From Acidobacteriota bacterium (GTDB lineage: Bacteria; Acidobacteriota; Terriglobia; Acidiferrales; 2-02-FULL-67-57), in assembly GCA_016189965.1 (NCBI GenBank), contig JACPRL010000177.1:1-15108 (forward strand): DNA of 15,108 bases, given 5' to 3'. The notes below the pieces were generated by a model, which saw only the letters and a program-made list of their open reading frames with translations, searched no databases and was not told the DNA's origin. Both the position numbers and the translations under genes were made by a program. Within the stretch, counting starts at the first letter, position 1, and each line of letters opens with the position of its first letter. Below, piece after piece: positions 6,687-13,013 of this stretch.

Positions 6687-7202
6687 ATGCTTCCATTGAC
6701 TGTCTTGCAGCAACTCTACGACTACAACTATTGGGCGCGCGACCAGCAGCTCCGCGCCTGTGCCGCGCTCCCCGAAGAAAAGTTCCTGCGGCCGATGGGC
6801 AACAGCTTCTCTTCGCTGCGCGATACGCTGGCTCATCTGGTGGCCGCGGAGTGGGTGTGGCTGGAGCGGTGGAAGGGGCATTCGCCGACCCGGGAAGAGG
6901 CCGAGGCCGTCGCAGCGGAAACCTTCCCCACGCTGCGAGAAATCGAGCGGCGTTGGCGAGAAATTGAGCGACAGATGCGTGAGTTGCTCGCCCGCTTGAC
7001 GCCTGATCAACTCCTCCAGCCGCTCACCTACGTCAACCTGGCCGGAAAACGTTGGACCTACCCGCTGTGGCAAACGCTGCTGCATCTGGTCAACCACCAG
7101 ACCTACCACCGTGGTCAGGTCACCACGCTGCTGCGCCAGTTGGGCGAGCCGGCGGCTGCCGTGGATTTCCTCGTCGCCATCGATTCCGGCCTGGGGAAGT
7201 GA
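6687..7202 (+). CDS. Single-domain DinB-superfamily protein
   Basis: This 171-residue protein is homologous to each half of the preceding gene (QLYDYNYWARDQQLRACAALPEEKFLRPMGNSFSS, then DTLAHLVAAEWVWLERW). It has the three metal-ligand histidines: His50 in the TLAHLV helix and His137 and His141 in LVNHQTYHRGQVTTLLRQLG. ATG 6687 has GAGGAG (6675-6680) 6 bases upstream; an in-frame GTG at 6660 lies before that site. It starts 40 bp after the fusion gene and its TGA (7200-7202) overlaps the GTG of panC by four bases (GTGA), so translation of panC is probably coupled to it. The substrate is unknown. It evidently arose by duplication together with the fusion gene. Confidence 0.88.
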   Translation: MLPLTVLQQLYDYNYWARDQQLRACAALPEEKFLRPMGNSFSSLRDTLAHLVAAEWVWLERWKGHSPTREEAEAVAAETFPTLREIERRWREIERQMRELLARLTPDQLLQPLTYVNLAGKRWTYPLWQTLLHLVNHQTYHRGQVTTLLRQLGEPAAAVDFLVAIDSGLGK

Positions 7203-8071
7203 AGACCCTTACCACCGTCGGGGAGATGCAGGCCGCCGCGGCGGGGGTGCGCAGTCTGGGGAGAACAATTGGCTTCGTCCCCACCATGGGCGCGCTGCAC
7301 GAAGGCCACCTGGCGCTGGTGCGGCGCTGTCGGCAGGAGTCCGACGTCGCCGTCGTGTCTATCTTCGTCAACCCGGCGCAGTTCGGCCCGCAGGAAGACT
7401 ACCTGAACTATCCGCGCGACCCGGAGCGCGACACCGAGCTCCTGCGCCGCGAGAGCGTTGACATTCTCTTTGCGCCGCTGGTCGAAGAAATCTACCCGCC
7501 CGATTACCAAACCTACGTGAGCGTCGAGCGCGTGAGCGAACCGCTCTGCGGGCGCTTCCGCCCCGGCCATTTTCGCGGCGTGGCCACGGTGGTGCTCAAG
7601 CTGTTCAACATTGTCCAGCCCCACCGCGCCTACTTCGGCCGCAAGGACGCCCAGCAAAGCGTCATCGTCCAGCAACTGGTGCGCGACCTGAACCTGCCCA
7701 TCGAGATCGTGGTCCACCCCATCGTCCGCGAGCCAGACGGTCTGGCGATGAGCTCCCGCAACGCCTACCTGCGCGGGGAAGACCGCCAGGCCGCGCTCGT
7801 GCTCTACCGCAGCCTCGGCCGCGCCCGCGAGCTGATCGAGCGAGGCGAGCGGCGCGCTGACGCGGTGCTGAGGGAGATGCGGGCCCTCATCGAACAGGAG
7901 CCGCGCGCCCGCGTGGACTACATCGAAGTGGTGGACGCCGCGTCGCTCCAGCCGCTCGCCCGCATCGGCGGCCGCACCCTCATCGCCCTGGCGGTCTGGA
8001 TTGGCGGCGCGCGCCTGATTGACAACCTGCTGGTCGAAGAAACGCCCGACGGCTTCCGCTTTCACCTCTAG
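7199..8071 (+). CDS. panC: Pantothenate synthetase (pantoate-beta-alanine ligase)
   Basis: PanC condenses pantoate and beta-alanine using ATP, the last step of pantothenate synthesis. The 290-residue product has the adenylate-forming HxGH motif in VPTMGALHEGHLALV (27-41, His34 and His37), IFVNPAQFGPQED (55-67), GRFRPGHFRGVATVVLKLFNIVQP (118-141), YFGRKDAQQ (145-153) and the KMSKS-equivalent REPDGLAMSSRNAYL (177-191). The start is GTG 7199, which overlaps the stop of the DinB gene (GTGA) and matches the normal N-terminus of the family. The frame is open further upstream but antisense-like and non-homologous. Only a weak GGGGA precedes it, consistent with translational coupling. It shares an operon with panB. 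No intrinsic terminator with a T-run follows; hairpins of the 8101-8223 element could serve. Confidence 0.97.
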   Translation: MKTLTTVGEMQAAAAGVRSLGRTIGFVPTMGALHEGHLALVRRCRQESDVAVVSIFVNPAQFGPQEDYLNYPRDPERDTELLRRESVDILFAPLVEEIYPPDYQTYVSVERVSEPLCGRFRPGHFRGVATVVLKLFNIVQPHRAYFGRKDAQQSVIVQQLVRDLNLPIEIVVHPIVREPDGLAMSSRNAYLRGEDRQAALVLYRSLGRARELIERGERRADAVLREMRALIEQEPRARVDYIEVVDAASLQPLARIGGRTLIALAVWIGGARLIDNLLVEETPDGFRFHL

Positions 8072-8100
8072 TTAGTCTGGTCCTGCGCATCCGAAACCAC

Positions 8101-8258
8101 CGCGGGTAGCGCTGTCCCTCGCTGCGCTCGATCCAGCCGGCAACCCGCGCTACCTCTCCATCCCGAAAGGTAGCGCAGGTTGCGAGGCTGTCCCGAGGCT
8201 TCGGGACGGCCGAGCTACCTGCGGGCGGCCTGGCAAGAGGTTATGCAATAGGTTCTAG
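8101..8258 (+). repeat. Paired GGTAGC hairpin element with TTCTAG tail, upstream of the AsmA gene
   Basis: Four GGTAGC modules alternate in orientation: GGTAGCGC 8105-8112 pairs with GCGCTACC 8147-8154, and AGGTAGC 8168-8174 pairs with GCTACCT 8214-8220. The second pair encloses a perfect 7-bp hairpin with GGCT loop (GTCCCGA 8190-8196 / TCGGGAC 8201-8207). CGCAGGT (8174-8180) and ACCTGCG (8217-8223) give an alternative pairing. The element ends with GAGGTTATGCAAT...TTCTAG (8237-8258), which resembles the tail of repeats A and B. This fills most of the 250-bp gap between panC and the AsmA gene; I see no gene or convincing promoter in it. Confidence 0.65.
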
Positions 8259-8321
8259 ACACCGTTCTCTTTTTTCCGTTCTGCGGGCAGCCCCACTGCG
8301 TCTTCTTGTATCCTAGTGTGC

Positions 8322-11300
8322 ATGGTGCGCCGACTGGCCAGGAAAACTGTCTTCGCGGTTCCGGCACTGCTGCTTCTTGCCGCGGCGGTGTTTGTCTTAG
8401 TGTTCGTCAGCCGCACCTCACCCGAGGCCGTCCAGCGCGAGCTGGAGCGAGCCACCGGCGCGCAGGTTCGCTTGGAAGGGGTCGACCGCCTGTGGGTCGG
8501 GCCGGGCGTAGCGGTTCACGGTCTCGAGCTGGCAGCCGCAGGCTACTCATTGCAGGCTGACCAACTCGAGGTTCGCCTTGCTCTTCTTTCCCTGCTGCGC
8601 GGCCGCACGAAGCTCAAGAGCATCGCAGTCAGCGGCGCTCGCCTTGAACTGCTGGAGCACGAACAACCGCCCGCGGCCCTCGGGCTCCCCCTCAGGAGCT
8701 CTTGGGAGATTCGGGAGTTGGCCATCCGGGCCGTCGCGGGGCGCGAGGCGAAAGAGCTTTTCTACGTCGACCGCGCTTTCTGGACGCCGCAATCCGGGCG
8801 GACCACTTCTCTTGAACTCGTCGGCGGCGCCACCGCCTCGGCTCCCTCCACTCTGCGCCTGGAAGGGGAACTGAGAGCGTGGGAGGGCGGCCAATTGCCG
8901 GAGGCGAAGCTCCACCTCGAGCTCAACGGGTTCCCGGCGCAACCCGGGCTTGCTTTCTGGCTCGGCGAGGAGCGGTTGCTAGCCGACGCGCAACTCCAGG
9001 CCACGCTGGCTCTGCGGAGCGAGAAGGGCACAGCGCAAGGCGAGGGCAGCCTCCGCGCCCTTTCCCCCGCAGGAGAGGAACTGCTGGCGCTCGACGTTCG
9101 CTTGCGCGCCCGCCCGGACGTCCTCGAGCTCGAGTCGGCCAGCGGTCGCCTGGCCGGGAACGCCTTGGAGGCCAGCGGCAAGATTGACCAGTGGCTGGGA
9201 AGCGACCCGCGAGTTGCGCTCGAGCTGAAGTTGCCCGAGGCTCGGTTGGAGGACGACAGCCTGGCTCAAATCGAGAAACTCTTGGGCCAACCGCTACCCG
9301 CGTTTGCCCGCCAGTTGCGCGGCGCTTTCGCCGCCCGCCTGCGACTGGCTTCCTCGAACGGGCGGCCGGCCCTGCGGGGCGACGTGGACCTCAAGGGCTT
9401 GACTTATTCGGTGCCCGGCCTGCCGTCGCTCGACGACATCCACGGCCGCGCTCTTGTTGCTGGCGACCGAGTGACCTTGCAAAACGTCAGCGCGCGCTTG
9501 CTTGAAACTCGCTTGGCCATTGCCGGGCACATCCACGGCGACCAACTGGCGCTCGAGCTGGCAAGCCAAGAGATTCCTCTTGCGCGCCTGCCTTTCAAGC
9601 CTCTCGGCGTCGCGCCGCCCGAAAACCTTCAGGGCCTCGCACGCCTGAACGCCGCTGTGGCTGGCACAGCTTCAAATCCTCTTTTCTCCGGCACCCTCAC
9701 TTTGCTCGATGCCGGCTTCGATTTCGAAGGCCTCCCGTTGCGCCATCTGCGCGGCGACGTCGAATTCACTCCCGAGCAGGCGATCCTCGAGGACGTTCGC
9801 GGCCGCATCGGCCAATGCGATTTCGAAGCAGAGGCGAGCCTCGAGCCTGCGCACTGGCGAGAGGCCGCGAAGGCACGCGCCGTCCTGCCAGCTTGCTCAC
9901 TGCCCGCGCTGTTCGAACTGGCCGAGCACCGAGCCGCGGCCAGAATTCCGGGACTTGAGCCAGCAACGCTCGAGGGCACGGGCACACTGACGCTCGACTA
10001 CGAACGCCAGCAGTGGCGCGCGCGACTCGAGGTCCAAGGAGCACGTTGGAATCCGGCTTGGCTCGGCTCTCCCATCGAAGACCTCCACGCCTCGCTCGAG
10101 ATAGACCCCGGACGCGTGGCTCTCAAGCAGGTGCGCGGCCGCCTCGGCCAGTCGCCGGTCTCCTTGCGTGGTGAAGTGGCGCTGGCTTCGGCGTCCACCT
10201 CTCCATGGCAGGTCGAATTCCACGCCCAGCTCAGCCCCGCCGATGCTCAGGTCTTGCTGCCCGCTCCGTGGGGCGCGTGGCTCAATTTTCCGACCGGCCT
10301 CGAAGCCCGCGCCCAGGTCTCCGGCACCGACGGCCAAGCGGTGACCATTGAGGCGCGGCTGGAGATTCCGGCGCCTCTGGTGGCGAGCACCGCCAACCCC
10401 TCGGCGGCCCCGGCTGCAAGCGGCCAAGTTGAACTGCGCGCCCTCTGGACACCAGACGCCGTGCAGCTCGAGCGGCTCACCGCCCAACTCGGCTCGGGCC
10501 AACTCGACCTCCAAGGCCGCATCCTGCGCAGCCCTGTGCTGGCCTACGACCTCCGCCTGCGCGCCCCGGCGGGGACGTCGCTGGCCGATCTGCTGGCCTT
10601 TGTGCGCCGGCCCCGTGCGCTGCAGTCGGCGCAGGGACAGGTGGAGGCGAATATCGCGCTGGCCGGGCCCTTTGAGCAGCCCGAGTGGACCGGCCGGGTC
10701 CATCTCCAGCAGGTGCGGTTGCCGGAGCTGTTAACCGAACCGGTTCAACTCCAGGGGCAAGTGGACCTGAAGCCCGACGGCTTTCATCTGGACTCCATCG
10801 AGTTTGCCCAGCCGCGTGGGATGTTCCAGCTCTCCGGCCTGCTGCGCAAGAGCGGACTTTCGACGTTGCGCATGGCCGGCGAGTGGATCAACGTGGACCG
10901 CTTCCTGAACCAGTTGTGGCAGAGCGGGCTCTCTCTGCCATCCAACTCTTTTCTGGCGGCGCATCCCCTGCAGGTCGCGCTTGCCGTCGAGCGAATGAAG
11001 TTTCAGGGCTTGGAGTTCGCCGATGTGCAGGCCGAGTTTGCCCAGAAGGACGGAGCTTTCACTCTGGAGGTTCCGCACTTCGCTCTCGAGTCGGGGCGCG
11101 GCCGCGCCCAACTCGCCCTCGAGCCGGCCCGCGACCGCCTCCGCGCCAGCCTGGAAATGAACCAGGTGCCGCTCGAAACTCTGCTGGTGGATTACTTCAA
11201 GATGGAGCCCCTGGTCCGCGGCGCCCTCGACCTGCACGTGGAACTGACGGGGCCGGTCGGCCCGCGGGCCGAGTTCGTGCAGGATGCCCGGGGACTGATG

Positions 11301-11756
11301 CGCTTCACGCTCGCGCCGGGGCGCATCCAGAAAGGCACTCTGCCCGAGCGCTTGTTTGCCCTGGCCGTCATGCTGCACGAAGGCTTCTACGGCTTCAGCC
11401 TGCTCCGGTTGGGCGGGCTGGCGAAGCCGACCGGCTTGCGGCACTTTCAGGAATGGACGGGGACGCTCGAGCTGGAGCAGGGAAAGGCGAACTTGGTCGA
11501 AAGCCGCATCCAGGCCCAGGTCTACGACGTCGACCTGACCGGCGAAGTCGACCTCACTACGGGCGCTTTGAGTATGCACGGCGACGGCCACTTCCATCCC
11601 GGCTTCGAGTTCACCCTGAGCCTGAAAAATATCGTCAATATGTTCGCCCGGCTGTTCCGCCTGGCGCGCGGCAAGCATGGGCATCACTTCGAGTTCGATG
11701 TGGCGGGCGAGCTGGCTGGCCCCAAGCACGTGCAGGACTTCCACTTCAAGGACTGA
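8322..11756 (+). CDS. AsmA-family membrane-anchored protein (large)
   Basis: The 1144-residue protein has a single N-terminal membrane helix (about residues 8-29, preceded by MVRRLARK) and a very long periplasmic region of repetitive beta-strand pattern (alternating LxLE/LxG). This is typical of AsmA/TamB/YhdP-like proteins, which form hydrophobic-groove rods thought to move phospholipid between inner and outer membranes. The C-terminal 150 residues carry the AsmA-type conserved end: RFTLAPGRIQKGTLPERLFALAVML, then LRHFQEWTGTLELEQGKANLV, then a strand-rich stretch with SLKNIVNMFARLFRLARGKHGHHFEF. ATG 8322 is the most likely start; GTG 8316 and GTG 8325 are in frame and none has a clear ribosome site. 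The gene appears monocistronic, between two repeat-filled spacers. It contains about 16 CTCGAG hexamers as in-frame Leu-Glu codon pairs. Family call is good; the exact cargo is unknown. Confidence 0.82.
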   Translation: MVRRLARKTVFAVPALLLLAAAVFVLVFVSRTSPEAVQRELERATGAQVRLEGVDRLWVGPGVAVHGLELAAAGYSLQADQLEVRLALLSLLRGRTKLKSIAVSGARLELLEHEQPPAALGLPLRSSWEIRELAIRAVAGREAKELFYVDRAFWTPQSGRTTSLELVGGATASAPSTLRLEGELRAWEGGQLPEAKLHLELNGFPAQPGLAFWLGEERLLADAQLQATLALRSEKGTAQGEGSLRALSPAGEELLALDVRLRARPDVLELESASGRLAGNALEASGKIDQWLGSDPRVALELKLPEARLEDDSLAQIEKLLGQPLPAFARQLRGAFAARLRLASSNGRPALRGDVDLKGLTYSVPGLPSLDDIHGRALVAGDRVTLQNVSARLLETRLAIAGHIHGDQLALELASQEIPLARLPFKPLGVAPPENLQGLARLNAAVAGTASNPLFSGTLTLLDAGFDFEGLPLRHLRGDVEFTPEQAILEDVRGRIGQCDFEAEASLEPAHWREAAKARAVLPACSLPALFELAEHRAAARIPGLEPATLEGTGTLTLDYERQQWRARLEVQGARWNPAWLGSPIEDLHASLEIDPGRVALKQVRGRLGQSPVSLRGEVALASASTSPWQVEFHAQLSPADAQVLLPAPWGAWLNFPTGLEARAQVSGTDGQAVTIEARLEIPAPLVASTANPSAAPAASGQVELRALWTPDAVQLERLTAQLGSGQLDLQGRILRSPVLAYDLRLRAPAGTSLADLLAFVRRPRALQSAQGQVEANIALAGPFEQPEWTGRVHLQQVRLPELLTEPVQLQGQVDLKPDGFHLDSIEFAQPRGMFQLSGLLRKSGLSTLRMAGEWINVDRFLNQLWQSGLSLPSNSFLAAHPLQVALAVERMKFQGLEFADVQAEFAQKDGAFTLEVPHFALESGRGRAQLALEPARDRLRASLEMNQVPLETLLVDYFKMEPLVRGALDLHVELTGPVGPRAEFVQDARGLMRFTLAPGRIQKGTLPERLFALAVMLHEGFYGFSLLRLGGLAKPTGLRHFQEWTGTLELEQGKANLVESRIQAQVYDVDLTGEVDLTTGALSMHGDGHFHPGFEFTLSLKNIVNMFARLFRLARGKHGHHFEFDVAGELAGPKHVQDFHFKD

Positions 11757-11774
11757 CTGAAAATTATCGCCGTT

Positions 11775-11868
11775 GGAAGGGCGGGGTTTTTCGGAGCGAA
11801 GCGGAGACCCTGAGCGTAGTCGAAGGGAACCCCGCCGTGAGTCGGCCAAAACTCACGGGCTTTAGCCC
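11775..11868 (+). repeat. GGAAGGGCGGGG-framed hairpin carrying a CCCTGAGC...GTCGAAGGG cargo
   Basis: An outer perfect 9-bp stem (GGCGGGGTT 11780-11788 / AACCCCGCC 11828-11836) encloses an imperfect palindrome, CCCTGAGCGTAGTCGAAGGG (11808-11827). It is followed by two further hairpins: CCGTGAGT 11835-11842 / ACTCACGG 11851-11858, and GGGC-TTTA-GCCC 11857-11868. The same GGAAGGGCGGGG lead and GGGAA-N-CCCGCCG exit frame different cargo at 12039-12107. It begins 18 bp after the AsmA stop and might act as its transcription end, though it lacks a T-run. Confidence 0.7.
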
Positions 11869-11933
11869 CTGAGGGTCGACAGCAGGAGGCTTTTTCAGCA
11901 CCGTGGGTCGATGCTCTGCCCACCAACTCCTTT

Positions 11934-12009
11934 CGCCGAGCCGGGTGGCACCTGCCACCCGGGAATCTAGGCGCGGCTTTCCCGGCGGCGGGTGCCGCCG
12001 GGCTCGGCG
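11934..12009. repeat. 76-bp inverted repeat with two inner hairpins
   Basis: Outer arms CGCCGAGCC (11934-11942) and GGCTCGGCG (12001-12009) are perfect complements. Inside are a 10-bp hairpin (CCGGGTGGCA 11941-11950 / TGCCACCCGG 11953-11962) and a 9-bp hairpin with GGGT loop (11981-11989 / 11994-12002). The inner arms overlap the outer ones by two bases, so the folds compete. The first hairpin matches 4339-4360 except for an exchanged C-G/G-C pair on both sides. Confidence 0.7.
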
Positions 12010-12038
12010 AGGGCATTCGGGCCCGCCAGGGCACGGCA

Positions 12039-12280
12039 GGAAGGGCGGGGCTTTCTTGTCCCGAGTCCCGCCCCGACGCCTCGGGGCGGGACGAGGGAAG
12101 CCCGCCGAAAAAAAGCTGCGCGCAGCGCCACTTCGGAAGGGGTGCGGGCTTGCCCTGAGCGAGTCCCGACGAAGTCGGGACGAGTCGAAGGGGGAAACCC
12201 TTTCTGGGTGTCCCCGCCGCAAGCCCCTGCGGTTTCATGGCCGGAGGTTGCGCAACAGCCTTCTGTGCATCTTTCTAGAC
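12039..12280 (+). repeat. Composite hairpin repeat, copy B (with nested insertion)
   Basis: Module 1 is GGAAGGGCGGGG plus a large hairpin: outer stem 12044-12053 / 12098-12106 with one bulge, inner perfect 12-bp stem 12065-12076 / 12081-12092 with loop CGCC. An A-run (12108-12114) leads to the core palindrome GCTGCGCGCAGC (12115-12126) and the GGAAGGGGTGCGGG stretch. There, relative to copies A and C, about 44 bases (near 12149-12192) are inserted: a CCCTGAGC...GTCGAAGGG repeat that itself contains a GTCCCGAC-GAA-GTCGGGAC hairpin (12163-12181). The core then resumes with GGAAACCC and GGGTGTCCCCGC. The tail GGAGGTTGCGCAAC...TTCTAGAC lies at 12243-12280, 35 bp before the next gene's ATG. It fills the gene-free stretch 11757-12314 together with the two preceding elements. 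Confidence 0.78.
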
Positions 12281-12314
12281 TTGGGATACCATCCAAGAGG
12301 TTGAGGAGCAATCC

Positions 12315-12620
12315 ATGAGGAAATGCAAGGGAGCGATGAGCCGCCTGGCGGCTATCGTGCTCCTGACTAGCCTGGTGTGGCTGTCTGCCGCTTCGCCCGC
12401 CGCCGCCAAAGCCACCGAGGACGACCTGAACAAGGTCAAAGCGGGAATGACACGCACGGAAGTGCTCGACCTCATGGGCCGCCCCGACCGCGACCAGGAA
12501 GTCAAGGACGAAGAAGAGGTCTGCCGGCTCTACGTCTACAAGAACGTCGGTCGCTACAAGGTGGTCAACATCTGGTTCGACTGCCAGGACAAGGTCAGGT
12601 ACATCGACAAGGCCCGCTAG
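12315..12620 (+). CDS. Small exported BamE/SmpA-OmlA-like protein
   Basis: This 101-residue protein has an N-terminal signal peptide (about residues 1-31: basic MRKCKGAMSR, hydrophobic core, ASPAAA|KATED). The mature domain of about 70 residues begins DDLNKVKAGMTRTEVLDLMGRPDRDQEV, the typical helix-turn of SmpA/OmlA (BamE-like) folds (VxxGMTxxEVxxLxGxP). Strands with YVYKNVGRYKVVNIWFDCQDKVRYI follow. BamE itself is an outer-membrane lipoprotein; this protein lacks a lipobox cysteine after the signal peptide, so it is probably a soluble periplasmic relative and not BamE. Two cysteines (in EEVCRLY and FDCQDK) could form a disulfide. ATG 12315 has GAGGAG (12303-12308) 6 bases upstream. The gene is isolated between repeats B and C. 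Fold call is moderate, function unknown. Confidence 0.72.
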   Translation: MRKCKGAMSRLAAIVLLTSLVWLSAASPAAAKATEDDLNKVKAGMTRTEVLDLMGRPDRDQEVKDEEEVCRLYVYKNVGRYKVVNIWFDCQDKVRYIDKAR

Positions 12621-12684
12621 TGCCCTGACTCGGAAGTTCGTCAAGAAGTCCGGCCTACCAAGGGCGTGGTTGATCCAGGCATCC

Positions 12685-12774
12685 GGAAGGGCACGGCTTC
12701 AGCCGTGCCGTAAAAAGCCGCGCGCAGCGCAACCGCGGAAGGGGTGCGGGGAAACCCTCGGCGGGTGTCCCCGC
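12685..12774 (+). repeat. Composite hairpin repeat, copy C
   Basis: The order matches copy A without the tail: GGAAGGGCACGG lead with a perfect 9-bp hairpin (12690-12698 / 12701-12709), TAAAAA linker, GCCGCGCGCAGC (one change from the A/B palindrome), then the conserved GGAAGGGGTGCGGGGAAACC stretch and GGGTGTCCCCGC. It lies in the 393-bp gap between the BamE-like gene and the convergent minus-strand gene. The rest of that gap (12775-13013) is T/C-rich and shows no gene, promoter or terminator I can support. Confidence 0.78.
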
Positions 12775-13013
12775 GGGAAGCGGGCACGCCCTCGAAACAT
12801 TAAGGCACAGTCAAGTTATCCAGAAAAACTTTTCCTCATGTCCCACTCTGGTCACCTGTCCTCACTCGCATTGACTTGCCCGGCCGCATCCGCCCGCTGA
12901 AGAATACGGGGAGACCTCACCTCGCCATTCAAGACCCCGCCCCCGGCTCTGCCCTTCCTTTACTTTGCTCTCCCCCCGCGGAGTCCTTCTCCCCCTGCTT
13001 GGCCGCGGCTTCC

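Noticed and set aside
7115..8065. 316-codon open frame antisense to panC
   Set aside because: Composition artefact opposite a completely conserved PanC; no motifs and no ribosome site.
10685..11872. 395-codon frame inside the AsmA gene, plus strand, and a similar antisense frame at 10731-11849
   Set aside because: Arg/Pro/Gly/Ala-rich out-of-frame translations; the AsmA C-terminal domain is conserved in its own frame.
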